A stretch of 64,000 bases of DNA from Rhodopseudomonas palustris (GCA_016215605.1 JACRJB010000067.1:1-64000); one strand, 5' to 3'. Shown: positions 9,821 through 20,073, counted from the stretch's first letter. Translations and numbers: made by a program. The notes: generated from the letters alone by a model not told the origin.

Positions 9821-9841
9821 GCCGCCGGCCTCACCGGCGGC
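9821..9841 (-). terminator. GC-rich hairpin between Cache gene and chemoreceptor
   Basis: Arms GCCGCCGG and CCGGCGGC with a 5-nt loop lie in the 60-nt gap between the Cache-protein stop and the chemoreceptor start. With no T-run it may be an attenuator or mRNA-stability element rather than a full terminator. Confidence 0.4.
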
Positions 9842-9857
9842 GACGAAAGGCTGCTTG

Positions 9858-10307
9858 TCAGAGCTTGTAGACGCCCGCACAGACCGCGGTGTTTTCGACC
9901 CGCTCGCAGTACATCTCCTTCGGCTCGACCTTCTTGCTGACCGGGTTGACGAACTTGTAGTCCTGCCAGAACGAAGACTGCTTGGCGGCGAGTTCGACCC
10001 GCTCCTTGACGTAGAGCTTACCGTCGACATCCTGCGCGTCGATCATGTCCTTGCCGACGAACTTGGCATTGGCGCCGTGGGCGAGCACCTTGCCGTCGAG
10101 CTGATAGACCACGACGTAGAGATCGTCCTTCACGAAAGGCCCGGCCTTGTCGCTGATCAGCGGATAGGTCTTGTCGGCGCCGTCGGCCTTGATCGCCTCG
10201 ACGGCCTTCTTCACCATCGCAATGGCGTCGTCCTTGCTGGCTCCGGCGACGGCCGGGGCGGCGGCCACGACGACAGCGGCGACGGCCAGTATCAGTTTTG
10301 TGCGCAC
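9858..10307 (-). CDS. secreted single-Cache-domain sensor-like protein
   Basis: A 149-residue periplasmic protein. I chose the GTG at 10307 because AGGAGGAG sits about 8 nt upstream and a signal peptide starts there (VRTKLILAVAAVVVAAAPAVAGA). The mature part (DDAIAMVKKAVEAI, then ISDKAGPFVKDDLYVVVYQLDGKVLAHGAN, FVGKDMID) looks like a single Cache (sCache_2) domain, a fold that binds small ligands in chemoreceptors and kinases, here without any TM or output domain. Placed directly before a chemoreceptor, it may be a soluble ligand-binding partner. That pairing is inference. Confidence 0.75.
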   Translation of the reverse strand: MRTKLILAVAAVVVAAAPAVAGASKDDAIAMVKKAVEAIKADGADKTYPLISDKAGPFVKDDLYVVVYQLDGKVLAHGANAKFVGKDMIDAQDVDGKLYVKERVELAAKQSSFWQDYKFVNPVSKKVEPKEMYCERVENTAVCAGVYKL

Positions 10308-10484
10308 GTGCGGTTCTCCTCCTGGATCATCACAAGCCCGACGGGGCGGCGGCGCCACATTCCCACCGAAACGCGAACGCGACGTTAAGGAACACGCACC
10401 CCGTGTTACTCCGAGGTTGCGTCTGACGCGCAGACTAAATGCGAGTGATAATCGATCGGAACCGCCGTGTAGCAGGACGGCTTG

Positions 10485-11363
10485 TTACTCGACGGGAACC
10501 ACGTCGACCGCGACCGACAGCTTCTGCCGCCGGGAACCGACGATCACGCCGTCGACCGGCGACACATCGGAGAAATCGCGACCCACCGCAAGTACGATGT
10601 GATCGTTGCCGATCAGCAGATCGTTGGTCGGATCGAACCCGACCCAACCGGTCTCGTTGCCGCACCACACCGAAACCCAGGCGTGAGTAGCATCGGCGCC
10701 CTGCAGCCGCTCCTGACCGGCGGGCGGATAGGTACGCAAGTAACCGCTGACATAGGCGGCCGGCAGGCCGAGCCCGCGCAACCCGGCGATCATCACATGG
10801 GCGAAGTCCTGACAAACGCCGTGACGCTTCTCGAACACTTCGGCCAGCGGCGTCGAGATGACGGTCGCCTTCGGGTCGTAGCGGAACTCGCTGTGAATCC
10901 GGCGCATCAGATCCGCGGTCGCGGCGAGGATACCGCGCGACGACGGGAAACTCTGCGCCGCGTAGCGCGTCACGGCCGGCTGGATCGGAACCAGAGCGCT
11001 GGAGAACACGTAGCCGACCGGGGCATGTGCATCGAGGCTGGCGCAATCGAGCGCCGCCTCGCGCACGCTCTCCCACGCACTGCTGCCGGCGTCGCGCGCC
11101 GGCGGAACCCGGTCGACCTCGACCCGCGAGCGGCTGTCGATCCGCAGCGCCTTGTGCGGCGTTTCGATCACGATGCTCTCGGTCGGGATGCCGAAGAAGT
11201 CGGTTCGGGTAGTCCGCGTCGCCGGCTTGGGCTTGATCTCGATGCTGTGCGAGATCAGCTTCTGGTGCGCGTCGGTCAACGGCGTCAGCCGCAGCGAACA
11301 GCGCGCGAAGCTGACCTGGCTGCCGTAACTGTAGCTGGTGACATGACGAATATCGTAGATCAA
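10485..11363 (-). CDS. transglutaminase-like cysteine protease/ligase family protein
   Basis: A 292-residue protein with a bacterial transglutaminase N-terminal beta domain (about 1-85) and a transglutaminase core. The catalytic triad is readable: Cys184 (HGVCQDFAH), His227 (ATHAW) and Asp244 (GFDPTND). The TTG start at 11363 overlaps the upstream gene's stop by four bases (TTGA), indicating translational coupling, and begins at the family N-terminus (IYDIRHVTSYSY). The protein has no signal peptide, so it is probably cytoplasmic. It is third in a cluster with an ATP-grasp/alpha-E fusion and a larger transglutaminase. Enzymatic activity of this family in bacteria is largely unproven. Confidence 0.88.
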   Translation of the reverse strand: MIYDIRHVTSYSYGSQVSFARCSLRLTPLTDAHQKLISHSIEIKPKPATRTTRTDFFGIPTESIVIETPHKALRIDSRSRVEVDRVPPARDAGSSAWESVREAALDCASLDAHAPVGYVFSSALVPIQPAVTRYAAQSFPSSRGILAATADLMRRIHSEFRYDPKATVISTPLAEVFEKRHGVCQDFAHVMIAGLRGLGLPAAYVSGYLRTYPPAGQERLQGADATHAWVSVWCGNETGWVGFDPTNDLLIGNDHIVLAVGRDFSDVSPVDGVIVGSRRQKLSVAVDVVPVE

Positions 11364-13861
11364 GCCAGCCCCGTCAGCTTTTCCGGCCGCGTCGCGCTGG
11401 CGCCGTGCGGGAAGTAGTGCGAGCCGATCGCGTCGGCCAGCGACAGCAGGTCCTGCTCCAGCGCGAACAGCCAGGATGCGTTCAGCGCCGATGCCTCGGC
11501 TGTGGTCAGGGTCGCCTGCAGCGCGACCGCGAGCCGCTGCGGCCGCTCGATCAGCCCGCCCTCCTTCAGCGACGGCAGGCTGGCGATGTGCTCGTTGACT
11601 TCCTCGACCTGAAACGCCACCGAGCGCGGATTGTACGGATCGAGCACGGCGAGATCGCGCACCGGCGCGAGCAGCGGCGCAACCAGATAGCGCGACCGAT
11701 AGGTGATCTGGCAATCGACCAGCGTCAGCAGCACGTCGAGGTCTTCGGCCGTGGCCTCATCATAAGCGAACTGCCGGGCGAACCGCGCGGTGTTGACGGC
11801 GCGCTCGATCCGCCGCCCCATCCGCAGGAAGCGCCAGCCAACGGCGCGGTTCATGTTCTCCTGCGACAGGCCGGAGAAGCTGGCGAGTTCCTGCAGCGTG
11901 ATCTCGGCGAGGCGGATCACCGCCTCCTCGTCGTCGGCCGGCTTCGCCAGCCGTTCCGCGGTCTGCGTGATCACCTGCCAGGCATCGGGCGACAGCCGCT
12001 CGCGTAGCGACGAGGCATTGCGCTGCGCGGCACGGACCAGCGACAGGGCCGAACCGAACTGCTCCTCGCTTTGCAACGCGTCCGCGGCGATGCTCGCGGT
12101 CTGCGCGCGCGCGCCGAGCGAGGTCGCGCCCCAACTGATCAGCAGCCGCTGGATGCGCTCGATGGCGTGATGCAGCGGCCCCTTGCCGGGGTCGCGCTGC
12201 GGCGCGCTGAGCGAGCGCACCAGCCGCAGCGTGGCTTCCGCCCGTTCGAGATAGCGCCCGAGCCAGAACAGATTGTCGGCGGCGCGGCTCGGCAGCAGTC
12301 CGGTGATGCGGCGGATGCGCACGTTGTCGACGGCCGGCAGCAGCGACGCGGTCGACACCGCGTGATCCGACACCACCCAGACGTCGGCGGCGCGGGCGCC
12401 CTCGCCCATCGATACCGCGCGCGAGTCGAGCCGTTCGGCGATCCGGCAGAAACCGCCGGGCATGATCTCCCAGCCGTGCTCGGTCGCCGCGGCGAACACC
12501 CGGAGCACGAACGGTCGGGGCGCGAGCTTGCCGTCGTCCCACACCGGCGTGGTCGACAGCCGGACCTGCTCCTGCGCCACGTAGTCCATGCCGCGAGTGG
12601 CGATCGCGTCGCGCAGCCGGTCGCGCACCGCCGGAGGCAGTTCGGCCGGCAGCACGGCGCCGCTGTGCGAGAAGCCCGGCACGGTCGGACCGTAGGCGCC
12701 TTCGACGACGAAATCGTCGAGCCGCGACAGCACCTCTTCGCGCGCCGAGACCTGGCCGCACCACCAGGTGGCGATGTGCGGCATCGCCAGATCTTGGCCG
12801 AGCAGACGGCGGCTGAGACTCGGCAGGAAGCCGAGCAGCGACCGCGCCTCGATCACGCCGGCGCCCGGCATGTTGGCGACGACGACGCCGTTCTTGCGCA
12901 GCACGTCGATCAGGCCGGGCACGCCGAGCTGCGACGAGGCGTCGAGTTCGAGCGGATCGAGCGAATTGGAATCCACCCGCCGCAGCAGCACGTCGAGCCG
13001 CTTCAGCCCGGCGACGGTGCGGATGTGGACGCGATCGCCGGACACCGCGAGGTCGTCGCCCTCGACCAGCAGGAAGCCGAGATAGCGCGCCAGCGTGGCG
13101 TGTTCGAAATAGGTTTCGCTGAACGGGCCCGGCGTCAGCACGCCGATCCGCGGCTCGTCGCGATCGGCGCTGGCGCGCAGGCTGTCGCGGAACGCCTCGA
13201 AGAACGGCGCGACGCGTTCGACATTCATCGACTTGTAGAGATCGGTGAAGGCGCGCGACAGCACCAGGCGGTTCTCCAGCGCGTAGCCCGCGCCCGACGG
13301 CGCCTGGGTGCGATCGCCCAGCACCCACCAGCGGCCGTCCGGGCCGCGGCCGATGTCGGCGGCGTAGAGATGCAGATAGCGCCCGCCCGGCGGCTTCACG
13401 CCGGCGACCGCGCGCAGAAATTCCGGGCTGCCGGCGATCGCCGCGGCCGGCACGGCGCCGTCCGCGATCAGCCGCCCGTCGCCATAGAGGTCCTGCAGCA
13501 CGGCCTCGAGCAGCGTCGCGCGCTGCGCGATGCCGGCGGCGATCTGCTGCCATTCGGCATCGCCGATCAGCAGCGGAACGTGACTGAGCGGCCAGGCGCG
13601 CTCGTCGGCATCGCCCGGCGCCCGATAGGTGACGCCGGCATCGCGCAGATGCCGGTCGGCGGCGCGGAAGCGGCGTTCGATGTCGTCGGGCGACAGATTC
13701 GCGAAGGCGTCGAAGTAACGGCTCCACACCGCGCGCGGCGCGCCGTCTTCGCCGATGAATTCGTCGGGAATGCCGGGCAGCCGCGCATAATCGCGGGTCC
13801 ACTGCGCGACCTTCCGGTCGCGCGGACGGACGCGTTTCGCCTGACTGCCTTCTCGCGCCAC
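11360..13861 (-). CDS. circularly permuted ATP-grasp + alpha-E domain fusion protein
   Basis: An 833-residue two-domain protein. The N-terminal ~470 residues are a circularly permuted ATP-grasp domain (DUF404/DUF407 type), with family stretches such as YGDGRLIADG, DRTQAPSGAGYALENR, TPGPFSETYFEHA and NMPGAGVIEARSLL. The C-terminal ~320 residues (from about SRAADNLFWLGRYLERAEATLRLVR) form an alpha-E (DUF403) helical domain. Many genomes encode these as separate adjacent genes; here they are fused. ATP-grasp enzymes typically join a carboxylate to an amine, and comparative genomics has suggested that these clusters make or modify peptides. The true substrate is unknown. It sits between two transglutaminases. 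Confidence 0.9.
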   Translation of the reverse strand: MAREGSQAKRVRPRDRKVAQWTRDYARLPGIPDEFIGEDGAPRAVWSRYFDAFANLSPDDIERRFRAADRHLRDAGVTYRAPGDADERAWPLSHVPLLIGDAEWQQIAAGIAQRATLLEAVLQDLYGDGRLIADGAVPAAAIAGSPEFLRAVAGVKPPGGRYLHLYAADIGRGPDGRWWVLGDRTQAPSGAGYALENRLVLSRAFTDLYKSMNVERVAPFFEAFRDSLRASADRDEPRIGVLTPGPFSETYFEHATLARYLGFLLVEGDDLAVSGDRVHIRTVAGLKRLDVLLRRVDSNSLDPLELDASSQLGVPGLIDVLRKNGVVVANMPGAGVIEARSLLGFLPSLSRRLLGQDLAMPHIATWWCGQVSAREEVLSRLDDFVVEGAYGPTVPGFSHSGAVLPAELPPAVRDRLRDAIATRGMDYVAQEQVRLSTTPVWDDGKLAPRPFVLRVFAAATEHGWEIMPGGFCRIAERLDSRAVSMGEGARAADVWVVSDHAVSTASLLPAVDNVRIRRITGLLPSRAADNLFWLGRYLERAEATLRLVRSLSAPQRDPGKGPLHHAIERIQRLLISWGATSLGARAQTASIAADALQSEEQFGSALSLVRAAQRNASSLRERLSPDAWQVITQTAERLAKPADDEEAVIRLAEITLQELASFSGLSQENMNRAVGWRFLRMGRRIERAVNTARFARQFAYDEATAEDLDVLLTLVDCQITYRSRYLVAPLLAPVRDLAVLDPYNPRSVAFQVEEVNEHIASLPSLKEGGLIERPQRLAVALQATLTTAEASALNASWLFALEQDLLSLADAIGSHYFPHGASATRPEKLTGLA

Positions 13862-13886
13862 TCCTCGAACTCCCCTGCCATCCGCA

Positions 13887-16800
13887 TCAATGCAGCAGCG
13901 GGGCCCTTAAGTCGAGGGTCAGGGGGAATTCAAGTGTGCGTTCTTCCTGCGGCGGATCAATCCGCCCAGGGGTGTGGCCGTGATCCTGGAAACGCGCCAG
14001 CCGCCGCGCTTCGGCCTCATAGGAATTGACCGGCTTGGTCTCGTAGGACCGCCCGCCCGGGTGGGCGACATGATAGACGCAGCCGCCGAGCGAGCGGCCG
14101 TTCCAGGTGTCGACGATGTCGAACACCAGCGGCGAATGCACCGGTATCGTGGGATGCAGGCCGGAGGCCGGCTGCCAGGCCTTGAACCGCACCGCCGCCA
14201 CCGCCTCGCCGGACCGCGCGGTCGGCGTCATCGGCAGCCGGCGGCCGTTGCAGGTGATGACGTGGCGCCCCTCGACAAAGCCTTCCGCCTTGACCTGCAG
14301 CCGCTCCACCGAACTGTCGACATAGCGCACCGTGCCGCCGGCGCTGCCCTCTTCGCCGAGCACATGCCACGGCTCCAGCGCCTGACGCAGCTCCAGCGTG
14401 ACGCCGCCGTGATAGACGCTGCCGAACACCGGAAAGCGGAATTCGAGCTGCGCGGTGAACCATTCTGGCTCGAACGCGTAGCCGGCGCGGCCGAGTTCGG
14501 CGAGCACGTCGCGGAAATCCTCCCAGAGGAAATGCGGCAGCATGAAGCGGTCGTGCAGCGCCGTGCCCCAGCGCACGAACTTGCCGTCGAGCGGCTCCTT
14601 CCACAGCTTGGCGATCAGCGCGCGGATCAAGAGCTGCTGCGCGAGACTCATCCGCGGGTCGGGCGGCATCTCCAGCGCGCGGAATTCGACCAGGCCGAGG
14701 CGGCCGGTCGGGCTGTCCGGCGAATACAGCTTGTCGATGCACAGCTCGGCGCGATGGGTGTTGCCGGTGATGTCGACAAGGATGTGCCGGAACAGCCGGT
14801 CGACCAGCCACAGCGGGCCCTTGACGCCCGCCGGCGGCACATGCGCCAGCGCGATCTCCAGCTCGTACAGCGAATCGTGGCGCGCCTCGTCGATCCGTGG
14901 CGCCTGGCTGGTCGGGCCGATGAACATCCCGGAGAACAGATAGGACAGCGACGGATGCCGTTGCCAGAACAGCACCAGGCTCTTCAGCAGATCGGGCCGC
15001 CGCAGGAACGGCGAATCCGCCGGCTTGGCGCCGCCGATCACGACGTGATTGCCGCCGCCGGTGCCGGTGTGGCGGCCGTCGATCAGGAAACGGTTGGCAC
15101 CGAGCCGGACCTGCGCCGCTTCCTCGTACAGCCCGAACGTGGTGGTCACCGCTTCGCGCCAGTTCTGCGCCGGATGGATGTTGACCTCGATCACGCCGGG
15201 ATCGGGCGTCACCTTGATGACTTCGATGCGCGGATCGAACGGCGGCGGATAGCCTTCGACATGGACCTGGAGCTGCATCTCCTCGGCGGTCGCTTCGACG
15301 GCGGAGACCAGTTCGAGATAGTCCTCGATCTTTTCGGTCGGCGGCATGAAGGCGCACAGCACGCCTTCCCGGATCTCGATCGACATCGCGGTGCGGACGC
15401 CGCCGCGGCGCAGCTTCTGCTCCTCGACATTCTGCTGCGTGCCCGCAGAGGACGCGGCCTGTTCGAACACCGGCAACTGCTCGGTCGCGGGCGGCGGCGT
15501 GAAGCTCGGCGCCGCGTAGCTCGGCAGCGGGCCGCGCTCGTCCAGCGGATCACGCTCGTTGATGAACGGATAGTCCTCTTCGGGGATGTGCGGCAATGAG
15601 GCGATCGGCAGCCGCAGGCCCATCGGCGAATCGCCGGGCACCAAAAACAGATTGCCGCGGCGCAGCTTCCAGCGCTCGCTGCGCCAGCGCTTCTTCGGCG
15701 TCGGCGCCTCGGCGTTCCAGGCCTGGATCGGCAGCACGAAGCCCCGCGGGGTGGTCAGCCCGGCGTCGAAGATCCGCGCCATGCGCGCGCGCTCTTCGGG
15801 ATCCGCCAGCTTGTTGTCGAGCGGATCGACGTTGGGCGGCAGCGTCGCTTCCTTCTGCAGCCAGTGGCTCGGATCTTCGAATGCCGGCAGCACGTAGTCG
15901 GTGTCGATGCCGAGCCGCCGGGCGGTGCCGATCGCGAACTGCTCGGCCTGCTCCACCTTGGCGGGGCGCTGGCCGAACACCGGCGCGATCAGGTCGGCAT
16001 TCTTCCAGATCGGCTGTCCATCCTTGCGCCAGTACAGACCGAACGCCCAGCGCGGCAGGCTTTCGCCCGGATACCATTTGCCCTGGCCGAAATGCAGCAG
16101 GCCGCCCGGCGCGAACCGCGTCCGCAGCCGGCGGATCAGATCGTCGGCCAGCATCCGCTTGGCGCCGCCGACCGCGGCGACGTTCCACTCCGGCGATTCC
16201 ATGTCGTCGATCGACACGAAGGTCGGCTCGCCGCCCATCGTCAACCGCACGTCGCCGGCATTGAGGTCGGCATCGACTTGCTCGCCGAGCGCATCGAGCC
16301 GCGCCCAGGATTCGTCGGAGAACGGCTTGGTGATGCGCGGCGCTTCGCGGATGCGCTTGACGCTCATCTCGAAGGCGAAGTCGACATTGGCGAAGCCGAC
16401 CACGCCGGAGATCGGCGCTGCGGTCCGATAATGCGGCGTCGCCGCGACCGGGATGTGGCCCTCGCCGGCGAGCATGCCGGAGGTGACGTCGAAGCCGATC
16501 CAGCCGGCGCCTGGGAGATAGACCTCGCACCAGGCGTGCAGATCGGTGAAGTCGTTCTCGACTTCGCGCGGCCCCTCGACCGGATCAATGTCCGGCCGCA
16601 ACTGGATGAGATAACCGGAGACGAATCGCGCCGCCAGGCCGATGTGGCGCAGCGTCTGGATCAGCAGCCACGCCGAATCGCGGCACGAGCCGGCGCCGGC
16701 CGCGAGCGTTTCCTCCGGCGTCTGCACGCCGGGTTCCATGCGGATGATGTAGCGAATCCGCTCGCGCAATTTCGCGTTGAGGTCGACCAGGAAATTGACC

Positions 16801-17222
16801 GTGCTCTCGGCCTCGCGCGGAATGCCGGCGAGATACTCCTTGAACAGCGGCCCCGGCTCGATCGTCGCCAGATACGGCGCCAGCTCCGTCTGCAGATCGG
16901 CGCTGTAGGCGAACGGGAAGGTCTCGGCATAGCTTTCGACGAAGAAGTCGAACGGATTGATCACCGTCATTGCCGCGGAGAAATCGACCTCGATCTTGAG
17001 CTCGTCCGCCTTCTCCGGAAACACGAAACGCGCCAGCCAGTTGCCCTGCGGGTCCTGCTGCCAGTTGATGAAATGGTTGGCCGGGGTGACCTTCAGCGAA
17101 TACGACAGGATCGGCGTGCGGGTATGCGGCGCGGGCCGAAGCCGGATGGTCTGAGGGCCGATGTCGACGGGGCGGTCGTATTTATAGTGCGTGACGTGAT
17201 GTAGGGCGACGAAGATCGACAC
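13887..17222 (-). CDS. large transglutaminase/DUF2126 protein
   Basis: An 1111-residue protein. The N-terminal ~290 residues form a transglutaminase-like domain with triad Cys180 ([10 protein letters not shown]), His229 (DLHAW) and Asp245 (GFDVTSG). The remaining ~800 residues match the DUF2126 family, with conserved blocks [29 protein letters not shown] and [17 protein letters not shown]. The GTG at 17222 is chosen because GGAG lies about 8 nt upstream and [18 protein letters not shown] is the typical family start. It is first in the three-gene cluster, 25 nt before the ATP-grasp fusion. DUF2126 may be a ligase-related catalytic domain, but its reaction is unknown. Confidence 0.9.
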   Translation of the reverse strand: MSIFVALHHVTHYKYDRPVDIGPQTIRLRPAPHTRTPILSYSLKVTPANHFINWQQDPQGNWLARFVFPEKADELKIEVDFSAAMTVINPFDFFVESYAETFPFAYSADLQTELAPYLATIEPGPLFKEYLAGIPREAESTVNFLVDLNAKLRERIRYIIRMEPGVQTPEETLAAGAGSCRDSAWLLIQTLRHIGLAARFVSGYLIQLRPDIDPVEGPREVENDFTDLHAWCEVYLPGAGWIGFDVTSGMLAGEGHIPVAATPHYRTAAPISGVVGFANVDFAFEMSVKRIREAPRITKPFSDESWARLDALGEQVDADLNAGDVRLTMGGEPTFVSIDDMESPEWNVAAVGGAKRMLADDLIRRLRTRFAPGGLLHFGQGKWYPGESLPRWAFGLYWRKDGQPIWKNADLIAPVFGQRPAKVEQAEQFAIGTARRLGIDTDYVLPAFEDPSHWLQKEATLPPNVDPLDNKLADPEERARMARIFDAGLTTPRGFVLPIQAWNAEAPTPKKRWRSERWKLRRGNLFLVPGDSPMGLRLPIASLPHIPEEDYPFINERDPLDERGPLPSYAAPSFTPPPATEQLPVFEQAASSAGTQQNVEEQKLRRGGVRTAMSIEIREGVLCAFMPPTEKIEDYLELVSAVEATAEEMQLQVHVEGYPPPFDPRIEVIKVTPDPGVIEVNIHPAQNWREAVTTTFGLYEEAAQVRLGANRFLIDGRHTGTGGGNHVVIGGAKPADSPFLRRPDLLKSLVLFWQRHPSLSYLFSGMFIGPTSQAPRIDEARHDSLYELEIALAHVPPAGVKGPLWLVDRLFRHILVDITGNTHRAELCIDKLYSPDSPTGRLGLVEFRALEMPPDPRMSLAQQLLIRALIAKLWKEPLDGKFVRWGTALHDRFMLPHFLWEDFRDVLAELGRAGYAFEPEWFTAQLEFRFPVFGSVYHGGVTLELRQALEPWHVLGEEGSAGGTVRYVDSSVERLQVKAEGFVEGRHVITCNGRRLPMTPTARSGEAVAAVRFKAWQPASGLHPTIPVHSPLVFDIVDTWNGRSLGGCVYHVAHPGGRSYETKPVNSYEAEARRLARFQDHGHTPGRIDPPQEERTLEFPLTLDLRAPLLH

Positions 17223-17361
17223 AGGGCAACTCCAGCATTCATTTTGAGCAGAACACCGGAACCGGACGGGATCAAGCGCTAACAAAGGGCAAGAGCTGCA
17301 TCAGGATGGGGCGGCCGATGACGAGCGCTTCTGGATTTTCGGCCAGGCCCCAATCAGCATG

Positions 17362-17484
17362 CCCCGGACGCGTTGCGACGTGAAACGCCGCTGCGCAGAT
17401 CCGGGGCCCCGGTTCGCAGCACCGCCGCAGCAACCGGGGTCCCGGATCCGCGGCTCAGCGCTGCGCGCTGTGCCTTGTCCGGGA
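17362..17484. repeat. palindromic intergenic repeat, family D (CCCCGGACGC type)
   Basis: An imperfect inverted repeat (CCCCGGACGC... to ...GTCCGGGA) with an inner GATCCGGGGCCCCGG core. Related copies lie at 41048-41170 and 48856-48990. It fills most of the 287-bp gap between the UxaA-like and transglutaminase genes. Confidence 0.7.
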
Positions 17485-17509
17485 CACAGACAAGAACGTC
17501 GTGAAAGCC

Positions 17510-19033
17510 TCACATCGTCGCGCCTTGCACCCACGGCGCGAACTCGGCGGCGCCGAAGTCGAAGCTTTCGCTCTTGGTGCGCTGCCCGGACGCCGTTGTC
17601 AGCATCAGCTCGAAGATCCGCCGACCGCATTCCTCGACGCTCTCGCTACCGTCGAGGATGGTGCCGCAATTGATGTCCATGTCGTCTTCCATCCGGGTGA
17701 ACATCGGCGTGTTGGTGGCGAGCTTGATCGACGGCGCCGGTTTGCAGCCGAACACGCTGCCGCGGCCGGTGGTGAAGCACACCAGATTGGCGCCGCCGGC
17801 GACCTGCCCGGTTGCCGCGACCGGGTCGTAGCCCGGCGTATCCATGAACACGAAGCCCTTGCGGGTGATCGTCTCCGCGTAGTTCAGCACATCGACCAGA
17901 TTGGTGGAGCCGGCCTTGGCCATCGCGCCGAGCGACTTCTCGAGAATCGTGGTGAGCCCACCAGCCTTGTTGCCGGGCGACGGGTTGGCGTTCATCTCGG
18001 CGCCCTCGCGCGCGGTGTAGTCTTCCCACCAGCGCATCAGCGCGACCAGCTTCTCACCGACCTCGCGCGACACCGCGCGCCGCGTCAGGAGATGCTCGGC
18101 ACCGTAGGTCTCCGGCGTCTCCGACAGCACCACCGTGCCGCCGTGGCGGACCAGTAGATCGCTCGCCGCGCCCAGCGCCGGATTGGCCGAGATACCTGAG
18201 TAACCATCCGACCCGCCGCATTGCAGAGCGACGGTCAGTTCGCTGGCGGACACCCGCTCGCGCTGCACCTTGTTGGAATCGGCCAGCGCCTCGCGGACGA
18301 AGGCGATGCCGGCTTCGACGCTCTTGCGGGTGCCGCCGAGTTGCTGGATTTCCAGCTCGCGCAGCCGACCGGCCAGCTTCTGCTCGGCCATCAGCCCGCC
18401 GATCTGATTGATCTCGCAGCCCAGCCCCAGCACCACCACGTGGGAAAAATTGACGTGCCGGGCGTAGCCGCCGAGCGTCCGGCGCAGGATGTTCAGCGGC
18501 TCGTCCTGCGTCATGCCGCAGCCGGTCTTGTGCGTCAGCGCCACCACGCCGTCGACATTCGGGAAATCGGCGAGCGGATCGTGACCCGAGAACGGATTGC
18601 GCTTGAACACATCGGCGACCATCGCGGCGACATGTGCGCTGCAATTCACCGAGGTGAGAAGGCCGATGTAGTTGCGGGTGGCGACGCGGCCGTCGCTGCG
18701 CACGATGCCGTCGAAGCTCGCCGGCAACTCCGCGTTCGGCGTCGGCCTGACGTCGACGCCATAGGCGTAGTCGCGGGCGAAATCGCCCATGCCGCAATTC
18801 TGCGTGTGCACGTGCTGACCGGGCGCGATGAGCTGCGTGGCGAAGCCGATGATCTGGCCGTAGCGCCGGATCGGCTCGCCGACCGCGATCGGCCGAATCG
18901 CCACCTTGTGCCCGGCGGGAATCCGTTCCGTGGTCACGACACCGCCCGCGACCTCGACGCCCGGCAGGATCGTGGTGCGCGCGATCAGCACGGCATCGTC
19001 GGGATGCAGGCGAATGGTCGGGGATGGGGACAT
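17510..19033 (-). CDS. UxaA/GarD family (altronate or galactarate) dehydratase
   Basis: A 507-residue protein of the altronate/galactarate dehydratase family. An N-terminal SAF-like domain (about 1-95, ending near HTQNCGMGDF) is followed by the dehydratase body with the conserved TGCGMTQDEP motif, ALQCGGSDGYSGISANPALG and INCGTILDGSES. The family removes water from sugar acids in an iron-dependent way. It lies just downstream, on the same strand, of an HpcH/HpaI aldolase and an Ldh2-type dehydrogenase, separated by repeats. Together these suggest a sugar-acid or hydroxy-acid pathway. The exact substrate cannot be read from sequence. Confidence 0.88.
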   Translation of the reverse strand: MSPSPTIRLHPDDAVLIARTTILPGVEVAGGVVTTERIPAGHKVAIRPIAVGEPIRRYGQIIGFATQLIAPGQHVHTQNCGMGDFARDYAYGVDVRPTPNAELPASFDGIVRSDGRVATRNYIGLLTSVNCSAHVAAMVADVFKRNPFSGHDPLADFPNVDGVVALTHKTGCGMTQDEPLNILRRTLGGYARHVNFSHVVVLGLGCEINQIGGLMAEQKLAGRLRELEIQQLGGTRKSVEAGIAFVREALADSNKVQRERVSASELTVALQCGGSDGYSGISANPALGAASDLLVRHGGTVVLSETPETYGAEHLLTRRAVSREVGEKLVALMRWWEDYTAREGAEMNANPSPGNKAGGLTTILEKSLGAMAKAGSTNLVDVLNYAETITRKGFVFMDTPGYDPVAATGQVAGGANLVCFTTGRGSVFGCKPAPSIKLATNTPMFTRMEDDMDINCGTILDGSESVEECGRRIFELMLTTASGQRTKSESFDFGAAEFAPWVQGATM

Positions 19034-19062
19034 GCGCGGGCTCCTTGACCAATCTCTCGTTC

Positions 19063-19161
19063 GTCATTCCGGGATGCGCCCTGTCGGGCGCAGGCCCGGA
19101 ATCCATACTCCCGGCAGTGGTTGTGGATTCCGGGCTCGCGCTTCGCGCGCCCCGGAATGAC
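19063..19161. repeat. palindromic repeat, family A (GTCATTCCGGG type)
   Basis: A long hairpin-forming element flanked by GTCATTCCGG and CCGGAATGAC, with inner GGAATCC/GGATTCC arms. It is one of six copies in the window, all intergenic. Confidence 0.85.
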
Positions 19162-19170
19162 AACGCGTGG

Positions 19171-19947
19171 CTACGCCTTCCCGCCCGAGTTCTTCCGCGT
19201 CTCGCCGACCCAGGCTTTCGCGGCCGTCGCCATGATGCCGCTGTCGTTGAGCAGCGTCACCAGCTTGAAGCCCATCGCGAGGTTCTTGGCGGCGCCGGCG
19301 GGGCCGGAGCAATGAATGCCCGGATAGATCTTGCGCTTGTCGCACTCTTTCAGCAGCTTGTCGTAGATCTTCAGGATCTCCGGCTCCTCGCGGTCGAGCT
19401 TCGGCACCAGCCCGTAGGAGTAGCCGAGATCACTCGGCCCGACATAGACGCCGGCGATGCCCTCGACGTCGAGGATCGCCTCCATGTTCTCGACCGCGGT
19501 GCGGGTCTCGATCATCGGAATGCACAGCGTCTCGTCGTTCGCGGTCTCCTGATAGCTGCCGCCGGACCCGTACATCCCGGCGCGGATCGGGCCGTTGCTG
19601 CGGGTGCCGCGCGGCGGGTATTTGCAATACTGGACGAAATTCTCCGCCTCTTCCTTGGTGTTGACCATCGGGCAGATCACCCCATAGGCGCCGCCGTCCA
19701 GCACCTTGCCGATGATGCCCGGCTCGTTCCACGGCACGCGCACCATCGGCGTCACCGGATGGCCGTTCATCGCCTGAAAGCACGACACCATCGACTGATA
19801 GTCCTGCACACCGTGCTGGATGTCGACGGTGACGCTGTCAAAGCCGCATTGCGCCATCACTTCGGCGGAAAACCCCGACGGGATCGCCAGCCACGCATTC
19901 ACCACCGCTTTGCCGGAGGCCCAGATTTCCTTCACCTTGTTCGCCAT
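19171..19947 (-). CDS. HpcH/HpaI family class II aldolase
   Basis: A 258-residue (beta/alpha)8 pyruvate-type aldolase. Family residues are visible: the catalytic His in DIQHG (about 45), Arg in VRVPWNEP (about 71), metal-binding Glu in PMIETR (about 148) and Asp in GPSDLG (about 173). Members cleave or form 4-hydroxy-2-oxo acids with pyruvate as donor. Because it lies 1.3 kb from hpaR it could serve as the 4-hydroxy-2-oxoheptanedioate aldolase (HpaI) of the homoprotocatechuate pathway. It is on the opposite strand, grouped with dehydratase and Ldh2 genes, so a sugar-acid aldolase is equally possible. Confidence 0.85.
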   Translation of the reverse strand: MANKVKEIWASGKAVVNAWLAIPSGFSAEVMAQCGFDSVTVDIQHGVQDYQSMVSCFQAMNGHPVTPMVRVPWNEPGIIGKVLDGGAYGVICPMVNTKEEAENFVQYCKYPPRGTRSNGPIRAGMYGSGGSYQETANDETLCIPMIETRTAVENMEAILDVEGIAGVYVGPSDLGYSYGLVPKLDREEPEILKIYDKLLKECDKRKIYPGIHCSGPAGAAKNLAMGFKLVTLLNDSGIMATAAKAWVGETRKNSGGKA

Positions 19948-19994
19948 TGTGCTCCTCGAGCGTTTTGCTGATGGACGATGTTGTTAGTTTAGTT

Positions 19995-20073
19995 CGTCAT
20001 TGCCGGGCTTGACCCGGCGATCCATCACCCTTCGCGAAGAAGATGGATGCGCGGGTCAAGCCCGCGCATGACG
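19995..20073. repeat. palindromic repeat, family C (CCGGGTCAAGCCCGG type)
   Basis: An inverted repeat running from CGTCATTGCCGGGCTTGACC to GGGTCAAGCCCGCGCATGACG, lying between the HpcH/HpaI and Ldh2 genes. Confidence 0.75.

Noticed and set aside
11760-14029. Very long open frames on both strands across the ATP-grasp/alpha-E gene
   Set aside because: They are Arg/Ala-rich shadows of the true minus-strand frame, which alone carries the conserved motifs.
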